A stretch of 64,000 nt of DNA from JALYOK01 sp963840785 (GCA_963840785.1 CAWJAF010000010.1:1-64000), one strand, 5' to 3'. Shown: positions 11,632 to 20,882, counted from the stretch's first letter. Notes: generated by a model not told the origin, from the sequence alone. Translations and numbers: made by a program.

Positions 11632-11656
11632 TATCGATAGTTTTTATCTATCGATA
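11632..11656. promoter_or_regulatory. OxyR-type operator between katG and oxyR
   Basis: Inverted repeat TATCGATAG / CTATCGATA (11632-11640, 11648-11656) around seven bases. Its centre reads ATAG-tttttat-CTAT (11637-11651), which fits the OxyR half-operator pattern ATAGnTnnnAnCTAT at every fixed base. It ends six bases before the oxyR ATG and about 100 bases from katG, suggesting autorepression of oxyR and activation of katG. Confidence 0.75.
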
Positions 11657-11661
11657 ATCCG

Positions 11662-12574
11662 ATGACCCTTACCGAACTAAAATACGTGCTCGCCGTTGCT
11701 GAAGAAAAGCACTTCAGTCGCGCCGCTGAGCGTGCGTTTGTCAGTCAACCGAGCTTAAGCGCTGCGGTGAAAAATCTCGAAGAAGAACTAGGCGTACAAA
11801 TTTTCGAGCGTGGCAAAAGCGAAATATTGATCACGGAAATCGGCAAGCAGATTATCGCGCAGGCCAAACGCGTGCTGGATGAGGCGACGAAGGTGAAAAC
11901 GATTGCGCAGCAGGGCGCCAATCCCTTGGAAGGCCCGCTGCGCTTAGGCGTTATCCACACCATCGCGCCTTATCTGTTGCCGGAACTGGTCGTGGCGATG
12001 CGCGAGCTGGCGCCGAAGATGCCGCTCGACATTGAAGAGAACATGACGGCGAATTTGGAGAAAATGCTCGCCGATGGGACGATCGATGTCGCGATCCTGG
12101 CATTACCATTTCAGGCCGGCGGCATCGACATGCTGCCACTGTATGACGAGAACGTTTCGCGCAATCGTTCCTGCTAAGCATGCTTGGGCAAAACGTAAAA
12201 ACGTCGACTCGAGTGAACTCGATAGCCAAAATCTATTGCTGCTGTCCATCGGCCATTGTTTTCGCGATCAGGTGTTGGGTGCTTGCGGAGAATTCTCTCG
12301 TGCGCCGGAATCGGGCAAGCAGGGCAATTCGTTGGAAACACTACGCAACATGGTTGCATCGGGCATGGGCATTTCTGTGCTGCCCGCAACAGCGTTGACG
12401 GAAAAATATTCCAGCCCGCTGATCAAGGCAATCGATTTCAAATCGCCACCGAGTCGTCGCGTGGTCGCGGCCTATCGGCGCGGCTTTCCGCGAATGCTAG
12501 CGGTAGAAACAATTTATCGCGCGTGTTTGAAACTCAAGCTGCCGATTCAAGCGCTGCGAGATCGCAACACGTAG
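11662..12574 (+). CDS. oxyR: LysR-family peroxide sensor OxyR (one frameshift)
   Basis: Hydrogen-peroxide-responsive transcription factor. N-terminal winged helix (MTLTELKYVLAVAEEKHFSRAA, typical LysR recognition helix), then a periplasmic-binding-type regulatory domain. The redox pair is present: GHCFRDQVLGAC has two Cys nine positions apart, as C199/C208 of E. coli OxyR. The frame changes near 12160-12175 between LPLYDE and TFRAIVPAKHAW; corrected length about 303 residues. Divergent from katG with a fitting operator between. Its 3' end overlaps the convergent permease gene by 28 bases. Confidence 0.92.
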
Positions 12575-13299
12575 GCGAAGATACCGGCAATCGCAACGGC
12601 CCAAACAATCACCGGGCCGGACGGCCAATCCAGCCAGGCAGAAAGTGTCAGCCCCAGCGCGTAGCCTACAATCGCGACGAGATAGGCAATAACAAGTTGC
12701 CGACGCCGATAGTCGCGTGTCGCCAGCGCCGGAACAATCAAGGTTGCGAACACTAGATAAATACCGATCAACTGTACCGACATCGTCACGGCGCAGGCGA
12801 ACAAAACATAGAACCCGATGCGACCGATCCGCGCTCCAACACCAAACCAAACGGCGAGGATGATCGCACTGATCGCGCCTTGAAGCCAAAGCGCTTCGGG
12901 GTTCACCCACAGAATTTGGCCGACCAGAATATCCTTCATGTGTTCCGCGCCGTGCGGATTGCTGGAAAGCAATATCAGTGCCGCGGTCGCGGCCAACACA
13001 AACGTGACGCCGATAATCGCTTCTTGAACGTCCGGAAATTTTTTCTCGGTCCACGTCAGAATGAGTGCGCCGAGGATCGCCGTCACCAGAGCAGCGCCTT
13101 GAACCATCGCACCGTCCTCGATACCCAGCGCGTCGGCCGCAACCACACCGAACCCGGCGATCTGCGCGATGGCAAGATCGATGAACACGATGCCCTTGCG
13201 CAACACTTGCATGCCCAGCGGGACATGGCTCGCCGTGACGATTAATCCGGCGATAAGTGCCGGCCAAAGAATGCTCCAGGTGATCGCGTGAGTCGTCAT
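12547..13299 (-). CDS. ZnuB-like metal ABC transporter permease
   Basis: ABC-3 family inner-membrane permease (ZnuB/MntB/TroC type), 250 residues with about seven hydrophobic helices. Characteristic segments are LRKGIVFIDLAIAQIAGFG (the S-L-x-x-x-A-x-S-H/Q-equivalent coupling region), LVGQILWVN and VQLIGIYLVFATLIVPALAT near the end. It is the last gene of the metal run, 72 bases after the binding protein. No cognate ATPase gene is in this window. Zinc is the likeliest substrate from neighbours; manganese or iron cannot be excluded. Confidence 0.85.
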   Translation of the reverse strand: MTTHAITWSILWPALIAGLIVTASHVPLGMQVLRKGIVFIDLAIAQIAGFGVVAADALGIEDGAMVQGAALVTAILGALILTWTEKKFPDVQEAIIGVTFVLAATAALILLSSNPHGAEHMKDILVGQILWVNPEALWLQGAISAIILAVWFGVGARIGRIGFYVLFACAVTMSVQLIGIYLVFATLIVPALATRDYRRRQLVIAYLVAIVGYALGLTLSAWLDWPSGPVIVWAVAIAGIFAYVLRSRSA

Positions 13300-13371
13300 A
13301 TTATTTCAGCGATCGAGCCAGAGGCCGCGCCCCGCTTGCCTCTCACGGCATGCATTGCCACGGAAGCCGCA

Positions 13372-14270
13372 TCATTGCTTGATCCCAGCCAATAGCTTGG
13401 CGATGGTATCGTCGAATAAACCAAACAAATCTTTTGCTTCTTTGCTGCCGCCGACGGTGAAAGGTAACGTCACGATCGGAAGTTTTGCTGCGCTGGGCCG
13501 AGCCAATTACTCGGCTTCGGATCGTTGTATCCCCCACGCAGAATCAACTTCGCCGGCTCTCGTTGTAAGGATTGCAGCAAATCCGACAGATGGCCGGTGC
13601 TCGGCGGAATGCCCGGTTTGGATTCCAGCGAGGCGACTTCTTTCAATCCCAGCCAATGCAGCAAATATTTTTGATCTTGATGATGCACAACAACCGGCAG
13701 TCCCTTCAGTGGCGCGGCAATCGATTCCCAGCGTTTGATCGCCTCAACCATTCGCTGTTGAAACGATTGATTGCGCGCATCGAACGTTGCTTTATTTGCG
13801 CTATCGATTTCGCCGAGCCGCTGCGTCAAGGCGTTGGCGACTTTCAACAAGATTGCGTGGATCCAGATGCGCGTGCGGATTGCCCAATGCGTGGACATCG
13901 CCCAGCGAACGATCGATGTTGCTGGAACGTCGAATAAATTCAAGCCACGGGTCGCTTCGAAATAACCTGCGTTGCCTTCTTGAATTTTTCGATTGCCCGA
14001 TTCCCGTTGCAATATCGGCATCCAGCCGACTTCAAGGTCGGCACCGTTCGCGATGACAAGATCGGCATTGCGCGCCCGCGCGACGAGGCTGGGCTTGGCC
14101 TCGATTTGATGCACGTCTTGAAACGCCGTGGTTGCAACATACACGCTCACTTTGTCGCCGCCGATTTCGGTCGCGAGCGCGCCCCATTCGGGCGTAGTGG
14201 CGAGGATGTTAAGAGCCGCAAAGGCAGGAATGGCTCCAGTGGCCAATACCAGGGAGACCAAGAACCTCAC
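13372..14270 (-). CDS. ZnuA/TroA-like metal-binding periplasmic protein (frameshifts)
   Basis: Cluster A-I (SBP_bac_9) solute-binding protein with signal peptide (FLVSLVLATGAIPAFA). Metal-binding His positions visible: FQDVHQIEAKPS, GNPHAHLDPRN (readable at about 13845-13905 in a shifted frame), and VVVHHQDQKYLLHW. Two compensating shifts flank the GNPHAHLDP segment, and a third near 13495 cuts off the C-terminal tail, which continues VTLPFTVGGS...DDTIAKLLAGIKQ to 13372. Corrected length about 299. No long His-rich insert is present. Expected to deliver Zn(II) to the adjacent permease. Confidence 0.87.
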
Positions 14271-14311
14271 GGAACGGAAAAGATTAAATGTTTCTGATCA
14301 CTTCGATGCTC

Positions 14312-15718
14312 CTAATACTTATGCGCGCCGTGCGCGCCCAAGCTGTAAATATATTGAATGAAAATTTGGTTGTCGGTAATGTCGCGTCGTGCTTTGTCTT
14401 GTGAGTATTGCAAGCGCAAGCGCGAGAACTCCGTCGGACTCCAATCGACCATCGCGCTCAAACGTTTCGGTTTGTATTTTTTTAGTCCGGAGAAATCATC
14501 TTCGCCAATTGTGATGCCGGTACCGGCATCGCTTTGCCCGATCAGGCCAATGTTCAGGCGTGCCGGAATCGAGTTCGTCGTAACGCAACCCGACGCGCCA
14601 TTGCGATAAAAATTTGTATACGCCTTGCGGCGTACCAACCCGACTGTGACGATGAAAATGCCGACGCGGCAGCAGCAAACGGATTCGCCAACGGATCGCC
14701 GTTGATGTCAAAGGCTAAGCTCGCCGGTTTCTTTGCGTTTGAAATACTCGCCCTGAATTTTGAAATAAGTTTCCTTCGAATTTCCGTTGGGCGCCCATTT
14801 CAATACACCATCGGCGATCATCAATTTGCTCTTGCCGTCGAAACTATTGGTGATGCCGCCGAACGTGCCGCTCTCGTCGTCAAACTCGCGGCCTTTCACG
14901 CGATGATAAAGATAAGAAAGTCCCGCGCGCCAACTAGTCGAGTCACCGATGTCGCCGCCGACATGAACGAAACCGGCGCCGCCGTTGAAACCATTTTTGT
15001 TGCGCGCAAGGCCGGGAAAGTTCTGGCCATTGCCGCCTTCAATGCCAAACTCCAAAAACATCGGCGTCGGCGCGAGCCACTTCGCTTGCAAACCGTTTTG
15101 TCCGTATTGGCCGCCGAGAAAGGCTTGATATGCGAGCGGCTGATCGACGAAATCCCAAGCGTGAGCATGGACCTCGTTTAGGTAACCGACGCCGGAGAAG
15201 AATCGCCCGCCTTTGAGCGACAAACCCGCTGGTAGCGCGAGCGTCTGGAAAAACGCCTCCTCTACTTCAACCTCGTTCTCACCGGTGATCGCGGCGGTCA
15301 ACTTCCCATAAAAATAGGGATCGATGTTGGCGAAGATATTCAGCTCAGACTCACTTAAACTGAATCCTCTTTCGCCGGGACCAATTTCTTCGCCGCCCGG
15401 TACGAAACCGGCGATCGCGTACGTTCCGGGATCTTTCTCGAGATTTTTGTAGAAGCCCGATAAAATCAAGCCGATGCCAGGATTAAAACTTGCCGCACTC
15501 GATGCAGGTTTTGCGGCAGGTACTTGAGCTTGAGGTTCAGCGCTTTTTGCTTCAGCGGCTTTCAGGCGTTCTTCAAGACTCTTGATTCGCGCTTCGTAGC
15601 TATCGCGAATATCCTTAATTTCGTTGCGAATGTCTTGAATATCGTCGGCCCAAATCTGCGGACTGACGGAAAACATTGCGGCCACTGCGGACGCAATGAG
15701 GGTACGTTTGATAAACAT
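14312..15718 (-). CDS. outer-membrane beta-barrel protein of the metal gene run (frameshifts)
   Basis: Predicted porin-like barrel of about 468 residues: signal peptide (IASAVAAMFSVSPQIWA), a coiled coil at about 25-60 (DIRNEIKDIRDSYEARIKSLEERLKAAEAK), a Pro/Ala linker and a barrel with alternating strands ending in IFIQYIYSLGAHGAHKY. Coiled-coil-plus-barrel proteins of this look are frequent next to znuA-type genes and are sometimes labelled zinc-regulated outer-membrane receptors, but no TonB box or plug domain is visible, so a trimeric porin is likelier. ATG at 15718 follows GGAGAGAATC. Frameshifts near 14710 and 14570. A periplasm-entry route for metal is an inference. Confidence 0.72.
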
Positions 15719-15790
15719 GATTCTCTCCGTCGAAAAGATAAATAGACTCAGCCGCGACATCGGGCCGAGTCGAAACGATTTCTTAAACGA

Positions 15791-16132
15791 CTAGAGAGTG
15801 GGTGGGGCGCGAGATCGGTAAGGGTGATACGGGACTGGCCGGAGAAGCCCTATTGGCGCGGCTTCTGGCGCAGGTATTCGCGCGGTGAAGGCGCCGAGCG
15901 ACGGCACATAGCTATCAACTGCCGCCGCGCTTCCGACAAAGCCAAGGCAGAGCTTACAAACGGGCGCGTGGGGAGATTCTTGGCCTTCGTCGAAGTGCTG
16001 CGCTGTCGACGTGTGAGCGGACAGCAAATGTGCGAACGTCGAGATTGGGCTCGCAACAAACAACAATGCGGCAAGCAGCGCGAGGATGAACGCTGAGTGA
16101 CGATTGCGGCGATAGGCGGTTACGAGTTTCAC
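15791..16132 (-). CDS. small exported Cys-containing protein (DUF2946-like)
   Basis: A 113-residue protein with an N-terminal signal/anchor (FILALLAALLFVASPISTFAHLL), a His/Cys motif HAPVCKLCLGF and a Pro-rich end. The H-x-x-V-C-x-x-C-L pattern resembles the DUF2946 family, which is common near metal-uptake genes in proteobacteria. Function unknown; a metal-handling role is suggested only by context. It lies between the DUF3299 gene and the outer-membrane barrel, on the same strand. Confidence 0.6.
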   Translation of the reverse strand: MKLVTAYRRNRHSAFILALLAALLFVASPISTFAHLLSAHTSTAQHFDEGQESPHAPVCKLCLGFVGSAAAVDSYVPSLGAFTARIPAPEAAPIGLLRPVPYHPYRSRAPPTL

Positions 16133-16239
16133 AATCGATAGCTTAAAACAAAACCATTGCGCGGGAAAGACAAATTACGAAAAATTGCCGATATGGCATC
16201 GCCAAGAACCGCATGGATACTGGCTCCTGGCACGATTCG

Positions 16240-16854
16240 CTAGCGAACTTCCGCCGCCTCAATCATCCGATAATAAAATCCGCTCGGATCGTCTTTTAGC
16301 AAATTCATCGTGCCGTTCAATACGATCGCATCGGTCGTGTATTTGAGCGGTTTTTTGACGAAGACTTCGATAAGGGAATTCGGTCCGCCGGGCAAACAGA
16401 ACGGGCAGCCGGGCGGGACGGCGGAGAGCATGAAGCGTTTGTGTGTTTCGCGCTGCTCGATCGGCATCATAAATCCCGCGACTTTGATCGTTTTGTTATT
16501 CAACTTTTTCACTTCCGGGCTGAACACGACTTCGAATTTTGCCGGCACACCGTCGTCCGGCGTGACGCCAAACACCCCGCCCTTGCCGGGTTCGCCGACA
16601 TGACTTACGCGCGGGCCGCTGGAATTCAGATTCATCATTTCCGCTTGTTGCAGAATTTCCCAAGACGTCAGGCCGGGGATTTTCGGCAACAGCGATTGCG
16701 CCATGCCCGCTTGCTCGGGGTTCATCGCATGAGGCGTGGTGCTTTGCGCATCCGCGGCGGCCGGTTTGCTATCGCCCGCCGTTTTGTATTTATCTTGCGC
16801 TTGGCTGGCGCCGCAGATTGCTAAAGCCGACATCAGCATGATTAATTTACGCAT
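16240..16854 (-). CDS. DUF3299-family exported protein
   Basis: A 204-residue exported protein: signal peptide (LIMLMSALAICGASQA), low-complexity Ala/Thr linker, then a domain with KFEVVFSPEVKKLNNKTIKVAGFMMPIE, a PPGCPFCLPGGP motif with two Cys, and VEVFVKK. The -G-F-M-x-P-x-E... plus C-P-F-C arrangement is that of DUF3299, found beside MacB-like ABC transporters and metal genes. It starts 9 bases after the permease stop. The CPFC motif could bind metal or be a thiol pair; function is not established. Confidence 0.78.
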   Translation of the reverse strand: MRKLIMLMSALAICGASQAQDKYKTAGDSKPAAADAQSTTPHAMNPEQAGMAQSLLPKIPGLTSWEILQQAEMMNLNSSGPRVSHVGEPGKGGVFGVTPDDGVPAKFEVVFSPEVKKLNNKTIKVAGFMMPIEQRETHKRFMLSAVPPGCPFCLPGGPNSLIEVFVKKPLKYTTDAIVLNGTMNLLKDDPSGFYYRMIEAAEVR

Positions 16855-16863
16855 ATATTTTCC

Positions 16864-18063
16864 TCATTCTTTTGCTAACGTTTTCGCGATGTCGGTGCGG
16901 TAGGCGCGGATCGCGGGCAATATTGCTGCAATGATTCCGACGCCGATCGCCACCGCGACCAACCAAAACTCTTCCTTCACCCATGTTAACCCGGTGAAGG
17001 CCATTTGCTGCGTCATATTGAACCACATTCCCAGCCCTTGTGCAGCCAGGTGACCGAGTGCGATACCGATTAATGCGCCAAGGCCCGCCAACAACATGCC
17101 TTGTAGTAAGACCAGCGCGAATAACCATCCGTTCCCTGCGCCGAGCGTGCGCATGATGGCCAGATCGTAGCGGCGCTCGTCCAGGGTATTAGTCAGCGCG
17201 ATAAACATGGATAGCAACGCGCTCGCCATCAGCACAATCGCGAAGGCGCGCAAGGTGTCGACGCCGAAACCAACCAGTGACAACAGCCGCGCGGTTTCGA
17301 AGGCGGGCGAAGCCGCCTGCATCGCGCTTTTGCTGTTGATTTCGCGCGGCAACGAGGCGCCGGCCAACGGCGTGCGATATTGGACTAACAGTGACGTGAC
17401 TTCACGGCCTTCATCCGATTCGGCTGCGTGTTTCTCCTTCTCTGCGTGATGCTCATGCATTTCCCACACGCTGTCGACGCCCGTCAGCACCAAGCGATCG
17501 GCAACGCTGCCGGTCTCAGCTAGAATTCCGACGACTTTGAATGGCGCCGCCTCGTGTTCGCCACCGCCGTCGCCGAGGCCGTGGGAACCGGTAAATGTGT
17601 CACCGACTTTAAGACCGGTTTTTTTTGCGACCACAGCACCGAGCGTGGTGTCTAACGGTTTGTTCCACAATTCACCTTGGGCCAGTTTTGCATCATAAAG
17701 CTTGAGATAACCATGCTCGGTGCCAACGATCCGAAAGCCGCGAAAGGCATCGCCCAGAGCGAGCGGAACGATGTTTTTGATCATCGGATGACCGATCAGC
17801 TTTTTCGCATCGGACAGCGCAATATTTCCGGTCGGCATATCGATCTGATAAATGCTCGATAGAATCAACTGCAACGGGCTGCCCTTGGCGCCAACCACCA
17901 TATCGATGCCGCGCGAATCGCGCGTGAGGCGATCTTCAATTTGCGCGGAAAACAGCAAAAGCACGACGATCATCGCCACACTAAGCGCGAGCAAAATTAC
18001 ATTGAGGAACGAGTTGAGCGGGCGATGACGCAAATAGGCTAGAGCAAGCTGAAAAAGCTTCAT
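16864..18063 (-). CDS. MacB/FtsX-type ABC transporter permease
   Basis: A 399-residue permease with the MacB topology: one N-terminal helix (about 18-40), a large periplasmic domain (about 45-270) and three C-terminal helices (about 275-300, 320-350, 365-390). The internal ERRYDLAIMRTLGA motif is the coupling helix typical of FtsX-like proteins. The periplasmic domain has a His/Glu-rich loop EMHEHHAEKEKHAAE (about 205-220), unusual for MacB relatives and suggestive of metal binding. Pairs with the ATPase gene just upstream; substrate may be a lipoprotein or a metallophore rather than an ion. Confidence 0.85.
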   Translation of the reverse strand: MKLFQLALAYLRHRPLNSFLNVILLALSVAMIVVLLLFSAQIEDRLTRDSRGIDMVVGAKGSPLQLILSSIYQIDMPTGNIALSDAKKLIGHPMIKNIVPLALGDAFRGFRIVGTEHGYLKLYDAKLAQGELWNKPLDTTLGAVVAKKTGLKVGDTFTGSHGLGDGGGEHEAAPFKVVGILAETGSVADRLVLTGVDSVWEMHEHHAEKEKHAAESDEGREVTSLLVQYRTPLAGASLPREINSKSAMQAASPAFETARLLSLVGFGVDTLRAFAIVLMASALLSMFIALTNTLDERRYDLAIMRTLGAGNGWLFALVLLQGMLLAGLGALIGIALGHLAAQGLGMWFNMTQQMAFTGLTWVKEEFWLVAVAIGVGIIAAILPAIRAYRTDIAKTLAKE

Positions 18064-18077
18064 CTAGCACCCGTTTT

Positions 18078-18150
18078 CGTAGGGTGGATCAAGCGAAGCG
18101 GATCCACCAGGCGCCAAATGGTGGATCCGCTTCGCTTGATCCACACTACG
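18078..18150. repeat. perfect 26-base inverted repeat
   Basis: Arms 18084-18109 and 18119-18144 are exact reverse complements (GTGGATCAAGCGAAGCGG...), with a nine-base loop; CGTAG/CTACG extend the stem outside. It fills most of the gap between the ATPase and permease genes. It matches the GTGGATxAAGCGxAGCGGATCCACC type of dispersed palindrome known from many proteobacteria. Confidence 0.9.
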
Positions 18151-18166
18151 CGGACAACACGTTTTC

Positions 18167-18809
18167 TCATGACGGAGTCAGCTCCAAACGCCGTGCGATG
18201 TGGCTCTTCACGCGGGCATCGTGGGTAGCCAATACCAGAGCGGCTCCGCAAGCACGTGCCTGTGAACGCAAGACCTGGAGCGCCTCTTCAGCATGCTTGT
18301 CATCTAGGTTCGATGTCGGCTCGTCGGCGATCAACAGTTTCGGTTGATTGATCACCGCTCGCGCAATCGCGAGGCGTTGTGCTTGGCCGTGAGATAACTG
18401 AGCTGGTTTATATCTTACTGAGCGAGGCGATGCCGAGATCTTCCAGCAACTTCATCGCCAGGGATTTGTTCGAGGGCCGCCCCGATAAAGATTGCGCGAG
18501 CAATAAATTTTGCAGCACGGAAATCGGCGAGATCAGATGGAGTTTTTGCAAAACGATGCCGATGTTTTGACCGCGAAAGCGATCGAGGGCCGTGCCTTTC
18601 ATTCCGTTTAGATTTGTCCCGCCGATTTTCACTTCGCCTTCGCTGGGCTTAAGGATTCCCGCGAGAATGTGCAGCAATGTGGTCTTGCCACTTCCGGACG
18701 ATCCCAGGATAAGGCATTCTTCGCCGGCGCCGAGTTGAAAACTGGGCATATCTAGAACTATGCGATCACCGTAGCGGTGACGGATGTTGTTTAGTTCGAT
18801 CACTGACAC
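18167..18809 (-). CDS. LolD/MacB-type ABC transporter ATPase (one frameshift)
   Basis: ATP-binding subunit for the permease downstream. Walker A GSSGSGKTT, Q-loop IVLQKLHL, and, after a frame change near 18405, signature LSHGQAQR, Walker B LLIADEPTSNLDD and a switch His in LATHD. Corrected length about 214, normal for the LolD/MacB/FtsE group. The only ATPase in the metal gene run; its family pairs with MacB-like permeases, not with ZnuB-like ones. Confidence 0.87.
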
Positions 18810-18825
18810 GTTCTAGCAATGCTCC

Positions 18826-18912
18826 ACCCTCACCCCAACCCTCTCCCGCAAAGCAGGAGAGGGAGTCTTGTCCCCTCGCCCCGCTTGCGGGGAGAGGGAT
18901 AGGGTGAGGGGA
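18826..18912. repeat. CTCACCCC...GGGTGAGG dispersed repeat
   Basis: Intergenic element with outer arms CCCTCACCCC / GGGTGAGGGG and inner CCCTCTCCC / GGGAGAGGG segments, able to fold into a long hairpin. This is the familiar CCCTCACCCCxxCCCTCTCCC repeat seen between genes in many proteobacteria. A degenerate relative lies at 63098-63143. Confidence 0.75.
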
Positions 18913-18938
18913 CTGCCGTACATTGGAATGATAGAAAT

Positions 18939-19916
18939 CTATTTAACTAAGCAAGTAGTAAGCCCAGCCTCAAAAACATCTTTCGGCAAATTTCGTCCGA
19001 TGAAAACCAATACACTTTCGCGCTCGGCGTCGTCCCATGGCTTACCTAAATCGCTCGCCATCAGCATATGCACGCCCTGAAACACGACGCGCTTGTCGTT
19101 ACCTTGTACATTCAACACGCCTTTGTAACGCAACATGTCGGTACCGTAGATTTCGACAATGCCGCCGAGGAAGGTGTCGAGCTTTTCCATAATGAACGGC
19201 TTTTTGTCACGGAACACGAAGGACGAAATGTCATCATCGTGTTCGTGATGGTTTTCTTCGAGAAAATCCGGCTCGATGGCGAGGATATCGTCTAGATTAA
19301 AACCGCGCACGTCGAGAATATCGGCGATGTCGGTTTTGCCGAAATGAACGTGTTTGATCGGCGCGCGTGGATTCAGGTTACTCAAGCGCTCGGTCAGCGC
19401 AGTGGTTTCGCTTTCGCTAACTAAATCACTTTTTGAAATCAAAATTCGATCGGCAAAGCCGACTTGCTCCTGCGCTTCGTGATGTTCTTTAAGTTGCATC
19501 GGTGCGTGTTTCGCGTCGACCAAAGTAATCACCGCATCGAGCAGATAATTTTCGTGGACTTTATCTTCGACAAAAAATGTTTGCGCGACTGGCGCGGGAT
19601 CGGCAAGGCCGGTGGTTTCGATCACGACGCGATCGAATTTGAATTCGCCGTTGCTGCGTTTATCGGCGAGATTGCCGAGAATGCGCACCAAATCGCCGCG
19701 CACGGTGCAGCAAATGCAGCCATTGTTCATTTCGATGATTTGTTCGTCGCGGTCTTGCAGCAGGATTTCGTTATCGATGCCCGCTTCGCCGAATTCATTT
19801 TCGATTACGGCGATGCGCTGGCCGTGGTGTTCTTGCAGGATGCGATTGAGCAGCGTGGTTTTGCCGCTGCCGAGAAAGCCGGTGAGGATAGTGACGGGAA
19901 TTTGAGCGGTGGCCAT
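18939..19916 (-). CDS. COG0523 GTPase, probable zinc chaperone (ZigA/YjiA-like)
   Basis: G3E-family metal-chaperone GTPase, 325 residues. P-loop GFLGSGKTT (13-21), metal-site motif GCICC (66-70), ETTGLADP (switch II region), SKSD base motif, and a His-rich linker NHHEHDDD (about 222-230) before the CobW C-terminal domain. This group delivers Zn or related metals to client enzymes and is often Zur-regulated. It is the first gene of the minus-strand run reaching down to the ZnuB-like permease. I saw no clear Zur box upstream. Intact. Confidence 0.88.
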   Translation of the reverse strand: MATAQIPVTILTGFLGSGKTTLLNRILQEHHGQRIAVIENEFGEAGIDNEILLQDRDEQIIEMNNGCICCTVRGDLVRILGNLADKRSNGEFKFDRVVIETTGLADPAPVAQTFFVEDKVHENYLLDAVITLVDAKHAPMQLKEHHEAQEQVGFADRILISKSDLVSESETTALTERLSNLNPRAPIKHVHFGKTDIADILDVRGFNLDDILAIEPDFLEENHHEHDDDISSFVFRDKKPFIMEKLDTFLGGIVEIYGTDMLRYKGVLNVQGNDKRVVFQGVHMLMASDLGKPWDDAERESVLVFIGRNLPKDVFEAGLTTCLVK

Positions 19917-19978
19917 TGCAAATTCTTCTGTAATTCGAATGGCCCCTATCTTAACAGACCGGATTTTCTACCGCGCGC

Positions 19979-20299
19979 TCACCGAAAGTCATTGGTGTTA
20001 CATGCGCAGTTTGAGTTGATCCAAATCGATGTTTCAAGTTGTTCCAGCACATCGCCGATCGTCGCCAAATCCGAATGGTCTTGGCGAAAAATCATTACTG
20101 CATCGAACGCTCGATTTATATTGCCTTTCGTATCGCGGATGCTGCGCTTTAACGCGTCGTATTCGCGGAACAATTTTTTGCGTTCATCCGCGGTGTAAAG
20201 CGACAAAATTCGTTGTGCGGATTGGATGATGGCGAGAGATTTTTGAATCGAAACGCAGTCTTCTTCCAAGCGTTTCAGTTGTTCAAGTTCTGCTTTCAA
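19979..20299 (-). CDS. short coiled-coil protein, unknown
   Basis: A 106-residue reading frame, mostly helical and charged (ELEQLKRLEEDCVSIQKSL, SAQRILSLYTADERKKLFREYDALKRSIRD), which looks like a genuine small cytosolic coiled-coil protein. It would have to start at TTG (20299) in this frame; no good ribosome site is visible. No family recognised. It is divergent from feoA, with the Fur box between them. Confidence 0.45.
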   Translation of the reverse strand: MKAELEQLKRLEEDCVSIQKSLAIIQSAQRILSLYTADERKKLFREYDALKRSIRDTKGNINRAFDAVMIFRQDHSDLATIGDVLEQLETSIWINSNCACNTNDFR

Positions 20300-20447
20300 G
20301 AGCCGTGTATCCTTTTTTTGTTATTGTTATTTGTCGTTTTTATAAGCTTAGCTATTTTGCCTCGCAAAGCAAGTCAGACCCAAATAATCGGGCTGATCCG
20401 AGTCAATCTAATTATGTTTGAGAGCGGGTAAATCTTGATATATACTC

Positions 20448-20468
20448 AAATAAGAATTATTCGCATTA
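20448..20468. promoter_or_regulatory. Fur box upstream of feoA
   Basis: AAATAAGAATTATTCGCATTA fits the palindromic Fur consensus (AAATGAGAATTATTCTCATTT-like) at nearly all positions. It lies 148 bases before feoA in a 316-base gap (20300-20615) that holds no gene. Repression of feoAB in iron-replete cells is expected. Confidence 0.75.
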
Positions 20469-20615
20469 GTATTATAGTGTACCATTGACTCTGGCGTTTT
20501 TTGCATCGATAACGGTATTATCCTATGTCTATTTTGGTTGGTGCCCCGCAGGCGGCTTTGCCTAAAATGTTTAACTGTCAGCCTAGCGCTGGCGCGATCG
20601 TTTGCGGCTAAAGTA

Positions 20616-20879
20616 ATGAAAAAACAACAACAAATCAGTCTTGCAGATCTTCCCATTGGTATAGCGGCAACGGTCGCGGCTATCAGCTCGTCTAGCGCCG
20701 AGACCGATATCGCGCTGATTCAGCGTTTGGCCGAAATTGGCTTCGTTCCTGGTGAAAAGGTGAAAGTAATTGCTCACGGACATCCAGGTCGCGAACCCAT
20801 TGCCGTGCGCATTGGTGGCACGACATTTGCATTACGCCGCTTCGAAGCGGATTATATTTACGTCGTCGCCGACGCATAA
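20616..20879 (+). CDS. feoA: ferrous iron transport protein FeoA
   Basis: 87-residue SH3-like cytosolic partner of FeoB. Recognisable core: LIQRLAEIGFVPGEKVKVIAHG, PIAVRIGGTTFALRRFEADYIYV, the full FeoA domain. The ATG at 20616 is preferred over an upstream start at 20538 because the upstream 26 residues are not FeoA-like. It ends three bases before feoB. Confidence 0.93.
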   Translation: MKKQQQISLADLPIGIAATVAAISSSSAETDIALIQRLAEIGFVPGEKVKVIAHGHPGREPIAVRIGGTTFALRRFEADYIYVVADA

Positions 20880-20882
20880 GCA

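Noticed and set aside
12497..13267. 256-codon open frame overlapping the ZnuB-like permease
   Set aside because: Arg/Gly/Ser-rich translation without hydrophobic or domain pattern, same strand, different frame from a clear permease.
14534..15181. 215-codon open frame on the plus strand within the outer-membrane barrel gene
   Set aside because: Antisense to a signal-peptide/barrel gene with consistent strands; no recognisable motif.
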